Notes under the pieces: generated by a model
Databases searched by the model: none
What the model was told of the DNA's origin: nothing
What the model saw: only the letters and a program-made list of their open reading frames with translations
Program-made: the position numbers and the translations under genes
From: Microdochium bolleyi
Lineage: Eukaryota; Ascomycota; Sordariomycetes; Xylariales; Microdochiaceae
DNA: 64,000 bases
Assembly (NCBI GenBank): GCA_001566295.1
Contig: KQ964245.1
Span: forward strand, 4,035,524 to 4,099,523
Reading direction: 5' to 3'
Part shown: positions 33,537 through 44,906 of the stretch, piece after piece
Layout of the letters: each line of letters begins with the position of its first letter
Position numbering within the stretch: position 1 is the stretch's first letter

Positions 33537-35606
33537 TCAGTCGCTTACGCCCAACTCCCACGGTTGCATCTCCCCGTCGGAGCGCGAAGCCACAGACTCG
33601 GTCACCTCGGCTGGGTCTTCTCTAAACTCCGCAGCGATTGCAGCTGCCATCTGCTCACTAGTAGGGTTAAGCCAAGTGCCGCTGGCGGTAGTGTACGCGT
33701 ACCTCACGGACCACGCCTCGTCGGACATTGACTTCGGCGGGGGGATCTCGATCTCCGTCCAAGCCTCAGCCCTTTCCGGGGGCACGCGGGCGTGCGCAGC
33801 CGGATCGTTCCTCGCACGGTCAAATGCCTTGCCAAAGGGTGTAGGTTCAGACACGTCACCGGCCTCGCTGTCCCAGTCGTCGAAGAACATCAGCGGGTCG
33901 TTGCCGTATGCCACCTCGTGGTAACGATGCCGGAATTTCCAGTTGGTCGTCTCGGTCTTGGCATCCTCGGGAGACTCGACGGGCCACCAGTACCACTCGC
34001 CTTCGTGGTGACACCAGTCCCAGTATTCGCGTCCCTGTCTTGCCTTGTAGTGTCTGTATTCAAGAAACCAATCCATATCGCTGCCGTCGTCTTCCTCGTC
34101 ATCGTCTTGATCATCGGTAGCGTCTTGTCCTCTGATCTGTCCTGATGCTGCCGGGACGCAATCAGCGGTGACGTGATGCATTTCCTCAAGGTCCTCAAAC
34201 CGATACAGATGAGGTCGCTGTTTTGAGTCGAACCACGCCTTTGTAGGACATGAAGTATGATCGTAGATGGTATGCTCGGTGACGAACCTGGAATCATACT
34301 TTGCAGACAATCTCTCGCCGTTTATCGTGCAGAGCTCTGCCTTGTTATTCACATAGTCGGTGAGTTGTCCGTCATGGATCACATGTCTTACGCTCGAATC
34401 GAGGACGCGAAAAGACGATAGCTGTTGGCAGCGCTGCCGCCTCATCTGCCGCACGTGTGAGAATTTGACCTGGCAGTTGTCAAGGGTGAGTTCCCGTAGT
34501 GAGGCGTGGTGTTCGCCGAGGAAGCGTATAAAGTCATCGGACAGTTCTGCGTGGACCACGTGCAGTGCCTCGAGCTGCGGCAGGAAGATCTTGGTTGATA
34601 GTCCGTCTTCTTCCGAGGTCTCAGAAAGGGGACAAGCCTCATCGTCCCCTTGTCGGTGGCCATCATGGTTAAAGGCTTGAAAGCAGTCCAGGTTGGCTGA
34701 TCCAAGATCGGTGCGGCCCTCAAAGCAGAGCTTCAAGAATCTCAATTTCTTTGTGACCTGAAAGACGTGGAAGAGCTCGTGTTGGGATGAGTTGAAGCGG
34801 TGAGACTGGCATATCTCCAGCGACACCAGGTTCTGGAATGCGGCGGTATCGTGAGGCTCCCAGATGCTGAAAGTCTGCTCACCCCCAAGGCGAAGATTGA
34901 TCAGGCAAGGGTATTGGCCCATCGCTGGCGTCAGGAACTCCTTGAATCCAAGATTTTCATTGCTGTGCTGCTGTGTGGATCGAAGCACATCTACGCACAC
35001 CTCATAGCCACGGTATATAATTGATCGGTAGCCAGGCATCGGATACGCGACCAGCGTCGCCAGATTCTTCAAATGAACGACTCCGTCAAGGAAGACTGCT
35101 AGAAACTCATCGATGGACTGTTGCTTGACTGTCTCACGAAGCACCTCGTCCAGACTGGTCGGCGCAGCTACATGTCTGTGGCCAGGGTCGCTCGGGTCCG
35201 CATTGAAGGGCCGTCGAGGCAGCCAGAACACCTCAGGGTCGACCTTTGCATCGTTGATCAGGTCGTAGACTGGGACCATGCCCTCGCATGGGCCTCCGCT
35301 GAAGCTGGGACGACCCGGGCCCGGGGTGGCATAATCCGCTGCACCCGTCTTCCCCATCGACTCGAGATCCAGCTCCTCCCAGACAAGCTCGCGCACTGCC
35401 TCTGCGAGGTGCGGGCGTGCGACGATGGCGCAGAAGGCATCGCGGTGCCGCTTGAGCACGGATAAGTGCAAGCGCTTGTAGATGTGCTCAGTGCAGACCG
35501 CGTTGTGGTGGCGGCTGACAAGTCTCAGGGACTTGAGGTCCGGAATCATCAGTCGATCTGCGACATGCCTCAACAACTCAGTCGGCAAGTGGAGAAGGCT
35601 GGTCAT
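33537..35606 (-). CDS. F-box-type protein, paralog 2 of a tandem pair
   Basis: A 689-residue intronless protein. The start is the ATG at 35606-35604 (MTSLLHLPTELLRHVADRL); the longer frame opens with TTG. The F-box at residues 3-45 is followed by LHLSVLKRHRDAFCAIVARP and a WEELDLESM element nearly identical to paralog 1. Further matching blocks are NDAKVDPEVFWLPRRPF, LRELTLDNCQVKFSHVRQMRRQRC and the tryptophan-rich module YWDWCHHEGEWYWWP, TTNWKF, AYGNDPLMFFDDWDSEAGD and PTPFGKAF. The two copies have drifted in the solenoid-like middle but keep the ends, as expected if the middle recognises different targets. An acidic segment (DDQDDDEEDDGSD) precedes the module. Function not known. Confidence 0.78.
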   Translation of the reverse strand: MTSLLHLPTELLRHVADRLMIPDLKSLRLVSRHHNAVCTEHIYKRLHLSVLKRHRDAFCAIVARPHLAEAVRELVWEELDLESMGKTGAADYATPGPGRPSFSGGPCEGMVPVYDLINDAKVDPEVFWLPRRPFNADPSDPGHRHVAAPTSLDEVLRETVKQQSIDEFLAVFLDGVVHLKNLATLVAYPMPGYRSIIYRGYEVCVDVLRSTQQHSNENLGFKEFLTPAMGQYPCLINLRLGGEQTFSIWEPHDTAAFQNLVSLEICQSHRFNSSQHELFHVFQVTKKLRFLKLCFEGRTDLGSANLDCFQAFNHDGHRQGDDEACPLSETSEEDGLSTKIFLPQLEALHVVHAELSDDFIRFLGEHHASLRELTLDNCQVKFSHVRQMRRQRCQQLSSFRVLDSSVRHVIHDGQLTDYVNNKAELCTINGERLSAKYDSRFVTEHTIYDHTSCPTKAWFDSKQRPHLYRFEDLEEMHHVTADCVPAASGQIRGQDATDDQDDDEEDDGSDMDWFLEYRHYKARQGREYWDWCHHEGEWYWWPVESPEDAKTETTNWKFRHRYHEVAYGNDPLMFFDDWDSEAGDVSEPTPFGKAFDRARNDPAAHARVPPERAEAWTEIEIPPPKSMSDEAWSVRYAYTTASGTWLNPTSEQMAAAIAAEFREDPAEVTESVASRSDGEMQPWELGVSD

Positions 35607-36282
35607 GATGACTGCAGGTTGTGATTTGGGAAGGTGCAAGAAGCTTGTGGTGTGATGCAGGCAGCTTCCAATAGGGTATCTCGTGCAATATGTCAGATAG
35701 ATTGCAGTTCAATGCACCGCTTGCGCTTATTCAGTATTGCCTTCATTTTATACAGAGACTGCTCAAGAGCAGCAGCTGATTGACTGGTTTAGGCAACCAC
35801 GTCAGGCAGCAAGCCGTCTCGGACCATGGCTCGCATGGAAGAGCACTGCGGCTGTCCAATGTATGACAACTGAATGAGTTCCCCGCCCACTCTTGCAGAT
35901 GCAGCATTACCACTAGCGTAGATATGTACCCTTTTTTCATAGAAACATCAAAGTTTCATCTACCGTCCGCATTAGCAGACCACGTTTCACTGCAAACACA
36001 GAATCTGCTTAAGTACTTCCGAGAGCTAGGTTGGCGAATTCAGACAAACAACCATCTTCACCAAAAGTCATCAAGGTGAGGAGGTCTGATACAGGCCAAA
36101 GGGCTGATTCGCGAAAAGCGTTGTGTTTCTATGGAACAGTGATAGTTCCCACATCACTCTCCCCCCACACAACGATTAATCCGCATCCAGCGAAGTAGCA
36201 ATCGTATGGTTCTTTTCTTCTATTCCTGACTCCATCTATATCATGCTGTTGTGCTTGCCATCTCTTCCTCATTCTCAGGAAA
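35607..36282. other. Intergenic region
   Basis: About 676 bp between the F-box pair and the glucosidase gene. It is AT-richer than the genes, with no coding signal seen. Confidence 0.55.
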
Positions 36283-38094
36283 TCAAACGAGCCGTCCCAG
36301 CACACCCTCCCACGGCTTCAGCGGCACCATGTGCTTCGTAGCCTTGGCCGGCCGGCCGGCTCCATACGTGCCACGCTCCCACTGTTTAACCTCGATCCCG
36401 GCCGGCGGGTACCACTCGACCTGCCTGCCCGAGAAGTTGAGCAGGACGAGCCACTTGTCCTTCCCGTCGCTGCTCGTCCGCGTGTACGCAAAGACCTGGG
36501 GGTGCTCGTGGTGCAGCTCCTCGAACCCGCCGTACACGAACGCCGCGGCGTGCTCCTTGCGGTCCGCCAGCGCGCGCTGCCAGAACTTCCACACCGTCAG
36601 CGGCTGCTCGGCGCCCGATGCCGACGTCTTGGCGTCCTCCTTCTGCTGCGCCTCGACGTTGACGTCCCTGAAGTCGTCGATGACGCGCATCCACGGCCGC
36701 ACGCCCGCGTCGCAGAACCCGGCGTTGTCCGCGGCGCTCCACTGCATCGGCGTGCGCGAGTGGTCGCGCGCCTTGGCGTCGATGACGGCCCGCGCGTGCC
36801 GCAGCATCTCGTCGTCGCCCTTGTAGATCTCCTCGCACTTGCGCCAGTAGTTGATGGTCTCGACGTCCTTGAACTCGCTCACGTCCCAGTCGAGCGGCGC
36901 GTTGCGCATGCCGATCTCCTCGCCCTGGTACACAAACAGCGTGCCGCCGAGCGTTGTCTGCATGAGCGCGAGCAGGCGCGCGCCGTGGTGCCGCCAGCGG
37001 TCGCTGTCGTCGGCGTACCGCGACACGGAGCGCGGGTTGTCGTGGTTCTCGATGAAGACCGAGTTCCAGCCGTCGTTGTCGATCATGACGCGCTGCCACT
37101 TGGACACGATGGTCTTCATATCCCGCAGGTCCCACGGCCCCAGCGCCATGCGCACGTGGCCCTTGTCGATGTCGACGAGGTCGAAGATGAAGATCATGCG
37201 CAGCTCGCCGGCCTCGGCGCCGACGGTGCGCAGGATCTCGCGCTCGTCACTGACGCCCGGCATTTCGCCGACCGTGATGGTGTCGTATTTGCTCAGCACT
37301 TCGCTGTTCATCTCGGCCAGGTAGTCATGCAGCTTGGGACCATTGACAAAGTACTTGAACGCTGGCTGGTACTTGTGGCCCTCGCTGAGCACGACCTCGG
37401 CGTCGGGCAGGCCGGGGACCTTGGAGATGAGGTTGATTACGTCCATCCGGAAGCCCGCGGCGCCGCGCTTCATCCAGAAGTGCATGACGTCCCAGACGGC
37501 CGCGCGGACGTCCGGGTTCTCCCAGTTGAGGTCGGGCTGCTCGGGCGTGAAGATGCTCAGGTAGTACTCGCCCGACGCCTCGTCGTAGGTCCAGGCCGAG
37601 TTGCCGTCGCCAAGGATCTGTGCCCAGTTGTTAGGCGGTCCTCCGGTCTCCGGATGCGGCTTGCGCCAGATGTACCAGTCACGCTTGGGGTTGGCAGCGC
37701 GGTCCTTGTTGGAGCGGCTCTCAAGGAACCAAGGGTGCTCGTTGCTTGTGTGATTGACGACGAGGTCCATCATGAGCTTCATGCCGCGCTTGCCCAGCTC
37801 GCGAATGAGCTCGTCGACGTCCTCGAGGGTGCCGTACCGGTGGTCGATCTGCTTGTAGTCGGCAATGTCGTAGCCCATGTCGGCCTGGGGGCTCTTGAGG
37901 ATGGGCGAGGACCACAGCACGTCGACGCCGAGGCTCTTGAGGTAGTCGAGTCGCGAGGTGATGCCCTTGATCGAGCCCCATCCCGTCGTCGCGCCCTCGT
38001 GCGACTGGAAGGAGGCCGGGTAGATCTGATAAACGACGGCCTCCTTCCACCACTGCGACGCCGCATACGAGGACGACGGCGCTGAGGAACCCAT
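36283..38094 (-). CDS. GH13 oligo-1,6-glucosidase/alpha-glucosidase
   Basis: A 603-residue intronless enzyme without a signal peptide, so probably intracellular. The start is the ATG at 38094-38092 (MGSSAPSSSYAASQWWKEAVVYQIYP); the frame upstream begins with TTG. GH13 regions are in order: DLVVNHTSNEHPWF (I), GFRMDVINLISK with the nucleophile Asp (II), TVGEMPG with the acid/base Glu (III) and FIENHDNPR (IV). The residue after the nucleophile is Val (DVIN), as in isomaltases and bacterial oligo-1,6-glucosidases, where maltases have Thr (DTAG). That favours alpha-1,6 substrates such as isomaltose. Next upstream and on the same strand lies a Zn2Cys6 regulator gene. Confidence 0.94.
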   Translation of the reverse strand: MGSSAPSSSYAASQWWKEAVVYQIYPASFQSHEGATTGWGSIKGITSRLDYLKSLGVDVLWSSPILKSPQADMGYDIADYKQIDHRYGTLEDVDELIRELGKRGMKLMMDLVVNHTSNEHPWFLESRSNKDRAANPKRDWYIWRKPHPETGGPPNNWAQILGDGNSAWTYDEASGEYYLSIFTPEQPDLNWENPDVRAAVWDVMHFWMKRGAAGFRMDVINLISKVPGLPDAEVVLSEGHKYQPAFKYFVNGPKLHDYLAEMNSEVLSKYDTITVGEMPGVSDEREILRTVGAEAGELRMIFIFDLVDIDKGHVRMALGPWDLRDMKTIVSKWQRVMIDNDGWNSVFIENHDNPRSVSRYADDSDRWRHHGARLLALMQTTLGGTLFVYQGEEIGMRNAPLDWDVSEFKDVETINYWRKCEEIYKGDDEMLRHARAVIDAKARDHSRTPMQWSAADNAGFCDAGVRPWMRVIDDFRDVNVEAQQKEDAKTSASGAEQPLTVWKFWQRALADRKEHAAAFVYGGFEELHHEHPQVFAYTRTSSDGKDKWLVLLNFSGRQVEWYPPAGIEVKQWERGTYGAGRPAKATKHMVPLKPWEGVLGRLV

Positions 38095-39216
38095 TTTGTG
38101 TACTGGAAGGGGAAGAAGAGGCGGCAGATGTGCTGTCGTGCTCTCGGGCCAGGTTGTGTGATGGAGGGGCAGCAATTGGAGTAGATCCTTGCGAAAACCG
38201 GAATCACGCCTTCGACTGTGACGTAGCAGATGCGCAGAACCTTCTGAAAAGCCAAGGAGAGCACGGAAATGTCCAGGTCACTCCGCTGCAAGTGAATGAA
38301 GAAGGAGGCAAGGAACAGGAGGAAGCAGGAGGCCCGGCAGCACGCTCAAAAAGGGACCGAGAGAGTCGTCGGCGGCTAGTCAGTTGAACGACACGGGCAC
38401 GCAATGTCCCCGAGCTCGCCCATCCCACCAGAAAGCCATCCGAGCGACTTCCGGAACGGAGGAGGAGGGGGAGCACCCCACTTGCCGCCGGGATTGCGGA
38501 GCCTCAGCGACCCCAAATGCTGTGGGAGCGCTCCGAGATATACTCCGCCTGGGGCGTCTTTCCGCAACAGGCAAGCCCGCGGACCTGGCTCCATGGTCAC
38601 CATGCGGGTTGTGTGGCCCGGCCGGGCGGTAGCGGGCCACCCGGCGGGTTGGGGAAATCTGCCGCCGTGCCTGGCCTCAGCTTCTCCTGGGTTCTCCCGC
38701 CGGCGGAACGTGGGGTCATGCGCACATGTCAAAGCGTCGCCATAATTTCCGGCACATTGCTCGTGGTATACAAAGAGCGGTCGCGGCTGACCAGGTTGGG
38801 CACGATAGGACCCCGAGAGATCGACGTGCTGCAAGTGCCAGGTCCGTCCGAGCTGCGGCTCCAAAACTGCGTGATTGTTTCCTCATGTGATGCTCTTGGT
38901 GTTGTCAAGTGCTGCGATTGGTATCTAGGAGCACCGGCTCCGTCGTCATTTGTTCTTGCAAAATGTTGATTCACCTCTGAAAAAAGCAACGGGATATCAT
39001 AGCCCGGTCCTTTCGCCTTGAACTCCTTGTTGCCACCATGGCCAGTATCCGTGCCTTCATACTCATCGCACCTCAATGGATGGTTCATCCGCCTCCTAAA
39101 GAGCTGTGTGTTTTCACGTGCACAGTGTGAGGCTGTCTGCCGTCTTCGTGGCTTCGTGTAAAACATTGCCGATTTAGCGCCGCTCTTGGTTGACGACTTC
39201 ATACTGGCCAGGGATA
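38095..39216. other. Promoter region of the glucosidase
   Basis: 1.1 kb between the glucosidase ATG and the 3' end of the regulator gene. Overlapping frames exist on both strands but none resembles a protein. The proximal 300 bp has purine/pyrimidine-skewed tracts. Confidence 0.5.
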
Positions 39217-42200
39217 CTAGAATCCCGTGCCGTTCATAGTCGTGTCAAAAGCGATCGGGTCCATGGTCATGTAGTCCAAAAGATCGACACCACCAATATT
39301 GACGCCCTGGTCGGTCATGGTCACGTTGCTGTTTTCACCGACGTTTTGGAAAAGTCCAGCGCCGGGTGGCAAGTACCACATCTCGTCATCGACAGTCCAC
39401 TCGTTGTGAGGATCAAACGTGGTGTTCTCGGGCACATTTGGCGCATCGCCCAGGGGGTTGCCATTGGCAGGCTGAGGAGCAAACGCTGTGCCGAAAATGG
39501 ACGTCGCGCCGGGAGGGTAAGGAATCCCGTCCACAGGCATGTCGAACGGCGTGGCTGAGATAGTCGGGGTGGCTGTTCGCTCTGCAAGTCTTGTTAGTCA
39601 CCAGTCGTGGGGGCTACGCTTGAAAAAGCAACTCTGCTCACCAGGAATTGCCATGCCGTCTCGCGGGCGCAGAGAGCCTTGCTCAACTTTGACAGCTGCT
39701 GTCGCACTGCTGGACTCTCCGTTGGCAACGTTCGTCTTGCCCTCCTGGCCATTCGGCTTTGTCGGCGCATACTTAAATCTATCTCGCAGCCGGTCGGTCA
39801 AGGACTCGAGAAGATCGCCAAATCGTGTACCAAGATGGATATCATCCACAATGCATGTACGGAATGCATCAACTGTCTGGTCAAGCAGGTTGATGCTGAA
39901 CTCTACGTCTGACTTCGGAGCACCCAGAGCGAAAGTCTTCAGTAAAAACATGGCACCACTGATGATGCGGAAGTATGTCCGGACTGGTGCGTGCTGAAGG
40001 TACCCTGATGGTCGCAAGCCCTCGACGACGGATCGCAGCAAGTTTCGGGACCCCTCCACGACTTCCTTGATGTATTCTTGATCAGCAGCACCAAAACCGC
40101 CCAGATGGCCCAGGGGAAGGTTGCCCAGATAGTTCTGTGCACGTGGAGAATATCCGTTCGAAGAGTTGTTGCCAACCGCATTGCTAGTGCTTCTTTCCAC
40201 GACAGCCTGGAGAGCGAGCGAGTTGACGTATATCCGCACATACTCATACTCGATGGTGAGAATGTGCCGGTGGACTTGAGGAAGATTAAATCGCTCAAAC
40301 TCTGCCCACCAGTTCCGCAGCAGCGGGCCAAACTCTTTGAGAAGCTCCACATACTTCCCACTCTGTATGATGGCTGTTGTATGCTTTCTCGACTTGAACA
40401 AGCGTTCGTTGCCAAGATGCATGGCGTTACTCACTCCTACCCAGCATTGGATGACCTGGTCGTCGAGCTCGACATTTGGAACGTAGCTGAAGCCGGTGGA
40501 GAGGTTCGTCTGCGGGGTGGTGCCTTCGTGAGAAGTTGGGCGCCTGATTGATTTCGAAAAGACAGGGTCGGTCTTTCGGATACTCTCGGGGACCATATTT
40601 GTCCAGCCAAGACGTCCAGCTAATTGCGTAGCGTAGACAAGGAGAAGACGCTTAATGCGAGTGGCTCTCAGACGGTAGACTTCATCCTCGTACTCTGGCC
40701 TGTCGATCAGATCGTTCTCCAGAAGTACCTCGATGTCGTCAAACACTCCTAACTCATACGCAAGACCCATCGCGTTACTGAGCAGCATCCAGCACATCCG
40801 GTCACTTCTCCAGGCGGGTTCAAGCCAGCTCTCGATCCTGCGGCCGCCGCCGAGTCGTTGTGCGCTATCATCCTCGGGGGTGGATGCCATGATGTCACGG
40901 ACTGGAAGCATGAGCTCGTCGATGGCCTCACCAGGTGGAAAGTGGAGAGCACGCGGATGCCACTCTGTCAAGATCATGAGCGACTCAACAGTGCCCAGTG
41001 TCCTCAGACTGCCCTTTCGCAAACCACGCCAGGGTGCCGTGCTGGATGTCTCCATCTCACTAGCACCGGATCCACAGAAACCGCCACCAAAGGCTTCTTG
41101 ACCCCAGAGAATGCGCTCAATCATTTTTCGAAGGTATCTCCACAGCTCTTCGTGTATGGCGTGTGAGCGGCAATGGCCACCAGAAGTCTTGATTGAATAG
41201 TATCGTGAGGCGATGGTCAGAAGCGTTACCGACAGCACGGGCTCTTCCGACAAGAGCGTGCTGTGGGAACCAGGATTTCGGAATGTCGGCGGAGATATTG
41301 GCGTCAATGGTGAGAGAAACTCGTAATAGCTGCAGACCGAGTCAGTATGCACATTTCGTGTGATGGGCGAGTACAGCATGAACGCCGGACTTACTAGACG
41401 ATGTATTTGATGGCCTCCTCCTTCGTGAACCAGCCAGCACGCACAAAACGGAACCGCGACCAGGCCTGCAAGGCCTCGGCATAGCCTTCCTCGTTCTCGA
41501 CGCTCGCTAGCTTGGCTTCGATCTCCTGCTTTTCCTTCCCCGCAACTCGAGGGATGCGCGGATCAACTGGCGCAGCGGGCCGCGGATATTGACGGACAGG
41601 GCGGCGATCTGAGGAGAACGACACGCTCTGCTCTCGCGAGGGTCTTACGGGCGGGCGTGTCGCAGGCGACGGTTGTGGCACGGTTGACGGCGCGCTGTCC
41701 AGTTGTGCTTGGAGGACATGGGGACTAGATATGGCAAAGAAGAACGTCAGCGGGAGTCGTACTGTCTCTGAGCACGACCAGCCAGGTGGTCGAGGAATTG
41801 AAACTCACCTATCTGTGGCAGCTTTATATAGAAGGTCCAGTGCATCATGTGGACCGTAGACTTCTTTGCGCATGACACTCTGGGCCTCAAAATTCTCGAC
41901 GTGGGCGTTGGAGTCCTCATGGTTGGAAAAGCTCCCATTGCGGCCCCCGGCACCGTCGTTGGGCCGCTTCAGAGGCAGAGTCCTGCCCGAGCTCCCGCCA
42001 GGTGTGAGCGGCGCACTGCTGTACGACCTGCGCTCCTGGACGGGAGGGGTGTCGTCGAGGTAGTGCCGCTTGCGACCATTGCGGATGATGTATTCGTCGT
42101 CGTACTCCTCGAGAGCTTCGTCACCCTTCCGCTTGCGCCGCGTGGCACTGAAGAAGCACTCCTTGCTCTCGCGACGACAGCGCACGCACGGCGGGTCGTG

Positions 42201-42413
42201 CGGGTTATCGACACTGCCTAGGTCGCAGCGGACCTTCCTACGTCGGCACGGGATGCATGCTTGATAGACGCGCTTGTGCTGCGCTTCGGCTTCGGCAGCG
42301 GCTGCAGCAGCGGCGGCAGCAGAAGCGTTCGAAGGGGCAGGAGCAGCTGCAGGGCCAGACGAAGCAGTAGCCGGTGGTTGTTCTGGAGCTTGCTTGGCGT
42401 AGGAGACGGACAT
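39217..42413 (-). CDS. Zn2Cys6 transcription factor (ARO80/ARCA-like)
   Basis: A 995-residue nuclear regulator from four exons: 41809-42413, 41395-41724, 39642-41329 and 39217-39581, with introns of 84, 65 and 60 nt. The last has a CTAAC branch and restores IPGERTATPTISATPF. The ATG is at 42413; the longer frame opens with GTG. The binuclear cluster is at about residues 50-85 (ACIPCRRRKVRCDLG then PPCVRCRRESKECFF), with 12 residues between the third and fourth Cys, longer than usual. A basic RRKRKG follows. The middle, from IVYYYEFLSPLTPISPP, is the fungal transcription factor homology domain. The C-terminal exon is acidic/aromatic (NEWTVDDEMWYLPPG) and could activate. Similarity suggests the ARO80/ARCA group of amino-acid catabolism regulators, but position next to a glucosidase leaves the target open. 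Confidence 0.88.
42294..42320 (-). repeat. Alanine-codon run encoding (Ala)9
   Basis: Nine consecutive Ala codons, with mixed third bases, lie just before the zinc cluster of the transcription factor. Mixed codons suggest an old or selected run rather than a fresh slippage repeat. Confidence 0.75.
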
Positions 42414-44906
42414 GGCCACTCAGGCGGGCAGGGCAGGCAGGGTGGAAATGCCGGCTGTGTGAGACCCGTGTGAACCCGCGGGGTCCCCAGGCGCGAGTCA
42501 GCGGCTCTAGATTGGCTGGGCCAGCGACGCAGAGAGCGGTCGAGCGTATGTGATGATGCGTGTGGTGGTATGCGTGGTGTGGGCGAGCGTGTCTGGGGGG
42601 GGAGGCAGCGCGCGGTTTAAGACGGGTTTCGGGGGCTTTTGTTATCTGGCAGAGGCTCTGATTGTCGGTGGAGGGGCCCCAAGCACCACCATGGGGGATT
42701 GGGAAGGAGCGGCCACAGCTCACAGAGGCCGCTGGGCCCGCCTAGCCCCTTGCAGTTAGCACAGGCCGCGGTGCACGATGCGTCCTGGCGATTGTGGGGT
42801 AATGCGCAGCTAACCCAGCTCCTCCAGGCTGGAAAAATTGGAGCCGGCTTGCTCGCGGCCTCCATTGTCAAAGTTTTCCATGTTGCGACGATAGGGGTCC
42901 GTCGTGGTCGACCGTTCCGCGTGACAACTCAACATGGGACAGAAAACAGCGGTCCTGTCGGCGCTCGTAGCCCGCCCGCCCGCCGTTCCCAACGCTCGTG
43001 GCTGACCGAGGCTGGGGATAATATGTTCACCACAGGCCAGGCCCCCGCTCGGCCACAAAACACCCCCTGGGGCTTTGATACGCACCGCTTTTTGCTCGAT
43101 TGAGCAAGTCGATAAGGTACTCTCACCCAGACCTTTCCTCGTTTGCAAACTCTGCAGGAGGATCTCGGGATGCACACATTCATTGGTCGTCTACGGATCG
43201 ATGTGACACATCATTGAGCACGAAGCAAGCGCGTTTGGCGGACTGTGAATCGCGATCTCGTGTCCCATGTATGTACCTACCGCTTGGCTATGCCAGTCCC
43301 CGGACGTCCCGGCGCTGGTCATCTGACAGGCCAAGTTCTTCGTTCCGGGACACCACCCAGGAATGCTTGCAGCGAGCTGCAGAGCCGCGTACGCCCCAGA
43401 GCGTGCGCCGGGTCAGCCAATTACGCAACTCTTACGTCCGTACTCTGTACTGAAAGTACATACTTCGGAGTGTTGTCCATCGCAACGGGGAGCTCGTTAC
43501 TGAAATATCTGGCGAGGTCCCACGTCGATGCTGGACTGGTTGCATTGGATTGGACGGGTTCCCACAGCCATGGAACGTGCCGAAGAGCTGGCAGCAGCAC
43601 GCCAAGCTTCTTCTTCACTCGATTGGCCAGGCTCGAGCCATCCAGGTGCATTATCATGGAACATTTCGAACTTTCCAAGATTGACCTCTACCTGTGGGGT
43701 TTTCTCGTGGCCCACTTCCTTGATCGTATCTAAGGAAGGGTCTAGGGTACTTTGCTGCGCGGCGGCGAGCAGGGCCAGCCCCCGAATTCACGATACCATC
43801 GCTAGTGGCTTTTTTGTTCTCCCTCTTCATGCAGCCCGGATGCAGCACAGGACCATCATCTGACCCTTTTCCTGGTTGCAAGGAAGGCCGGAATGCCTTC
43901 CAGGGGTTGCGAGCGAAGAAAATTTCTGTGCTCCGCGTGAGGAGCAGACATCAAGGTAGTCCACACCTTTCACGCTGGCCTCCCCGCACCCATGGCATCT
44001 CGACCTGACATGGACAAGTTCGTGATTGGTCGAGCTTTATCACTCAAGTGGTCCTGACCAGTTCATGATGACGAATCATGTAAAGAGCTGCTTACATCCC
44101 GGAGCTGATACGACGCCTTACATCAGCTATATTCTGAAGTGCTGTGCCATGATGAGCTGATACCAAGTCAATACATAACCGTGGATCATGCCATGGCTCA
44201 TCACCCGCATCACAACGAGGGAATCATCGTCCTTTGCATGCTAGACTGGACCTTGGCAAACAGGTAACATAACACTCCAGACAGGGGCGAGACCCTCGAG
44301 GGACGACGCACACCTCGGAGAATTTCTCGATCCGCTAGATAATTCGACAAAAACAGCTCCAACATGCCACGAAAGGCCCTTGCTGCCTACAGGTATCTTT
44401 AAATAGGCATAATCTCTACGGAGTGGAGCTATGATGCAGTCAAAACCGCATCGGATGTTGCCATTGCTAGACTCGCAGAATTAGTACCTGGGTGGCTCAC
44501 AAACGCAATGAAGCCGCTGTGGCAGAACATCTTGGCCTCCATCACTCGTAGGCGCAGAGTGCAGGTCTAGAGTCAAAAGATGAATTGTCAACTTAGTAGT
44601 CTGCCTAACCTAACGCCTAAGCCACTGAGCACACGGCAAGCTACCTTAGCTAGGATAAGCCAGATCCCCGGGAGTGGTCCTGTTTTGCTGTGCCTGTTTA
44701 TGGAGCGGAGGGAACCAAAAAGGCGGTGGCTTCTCTTTAAATCCCCGTGATTTGCTGGGTGAGACGCGCCTCCCGCACGGGTAATTCTTCCAAGCTTGGC
44801 TACCAATATCTTCAGCATAATAACATGCGGTTATGCTAAGCTCTTCCTACGCCATGGGAACCCGCCGGTTGATGGTGGTATGAATAATCCATGCCGAGAG
44901 GCTGGA
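42414..44906. other. Gene-free interval, about 2.5 kb
   Basis: Upstream region of the Zn2Cys6 gene and the 3' side of taf14. The left part is GC-rich. The right part (about 44000-44900) is clearly AT-richer, with short imperfect inverted repeats such as AGCTGAT...ATCAGCT near 44102-44127. No gene or transposon end is recognisable. Confidence 0.5.

Noticed and set aside
36331..38085. 584-residue plus-strand frame opposite the glucosidase
   Set aside because: Antisense shadow of the GH13 gene, which shows all four catalytic regions on the other strand.
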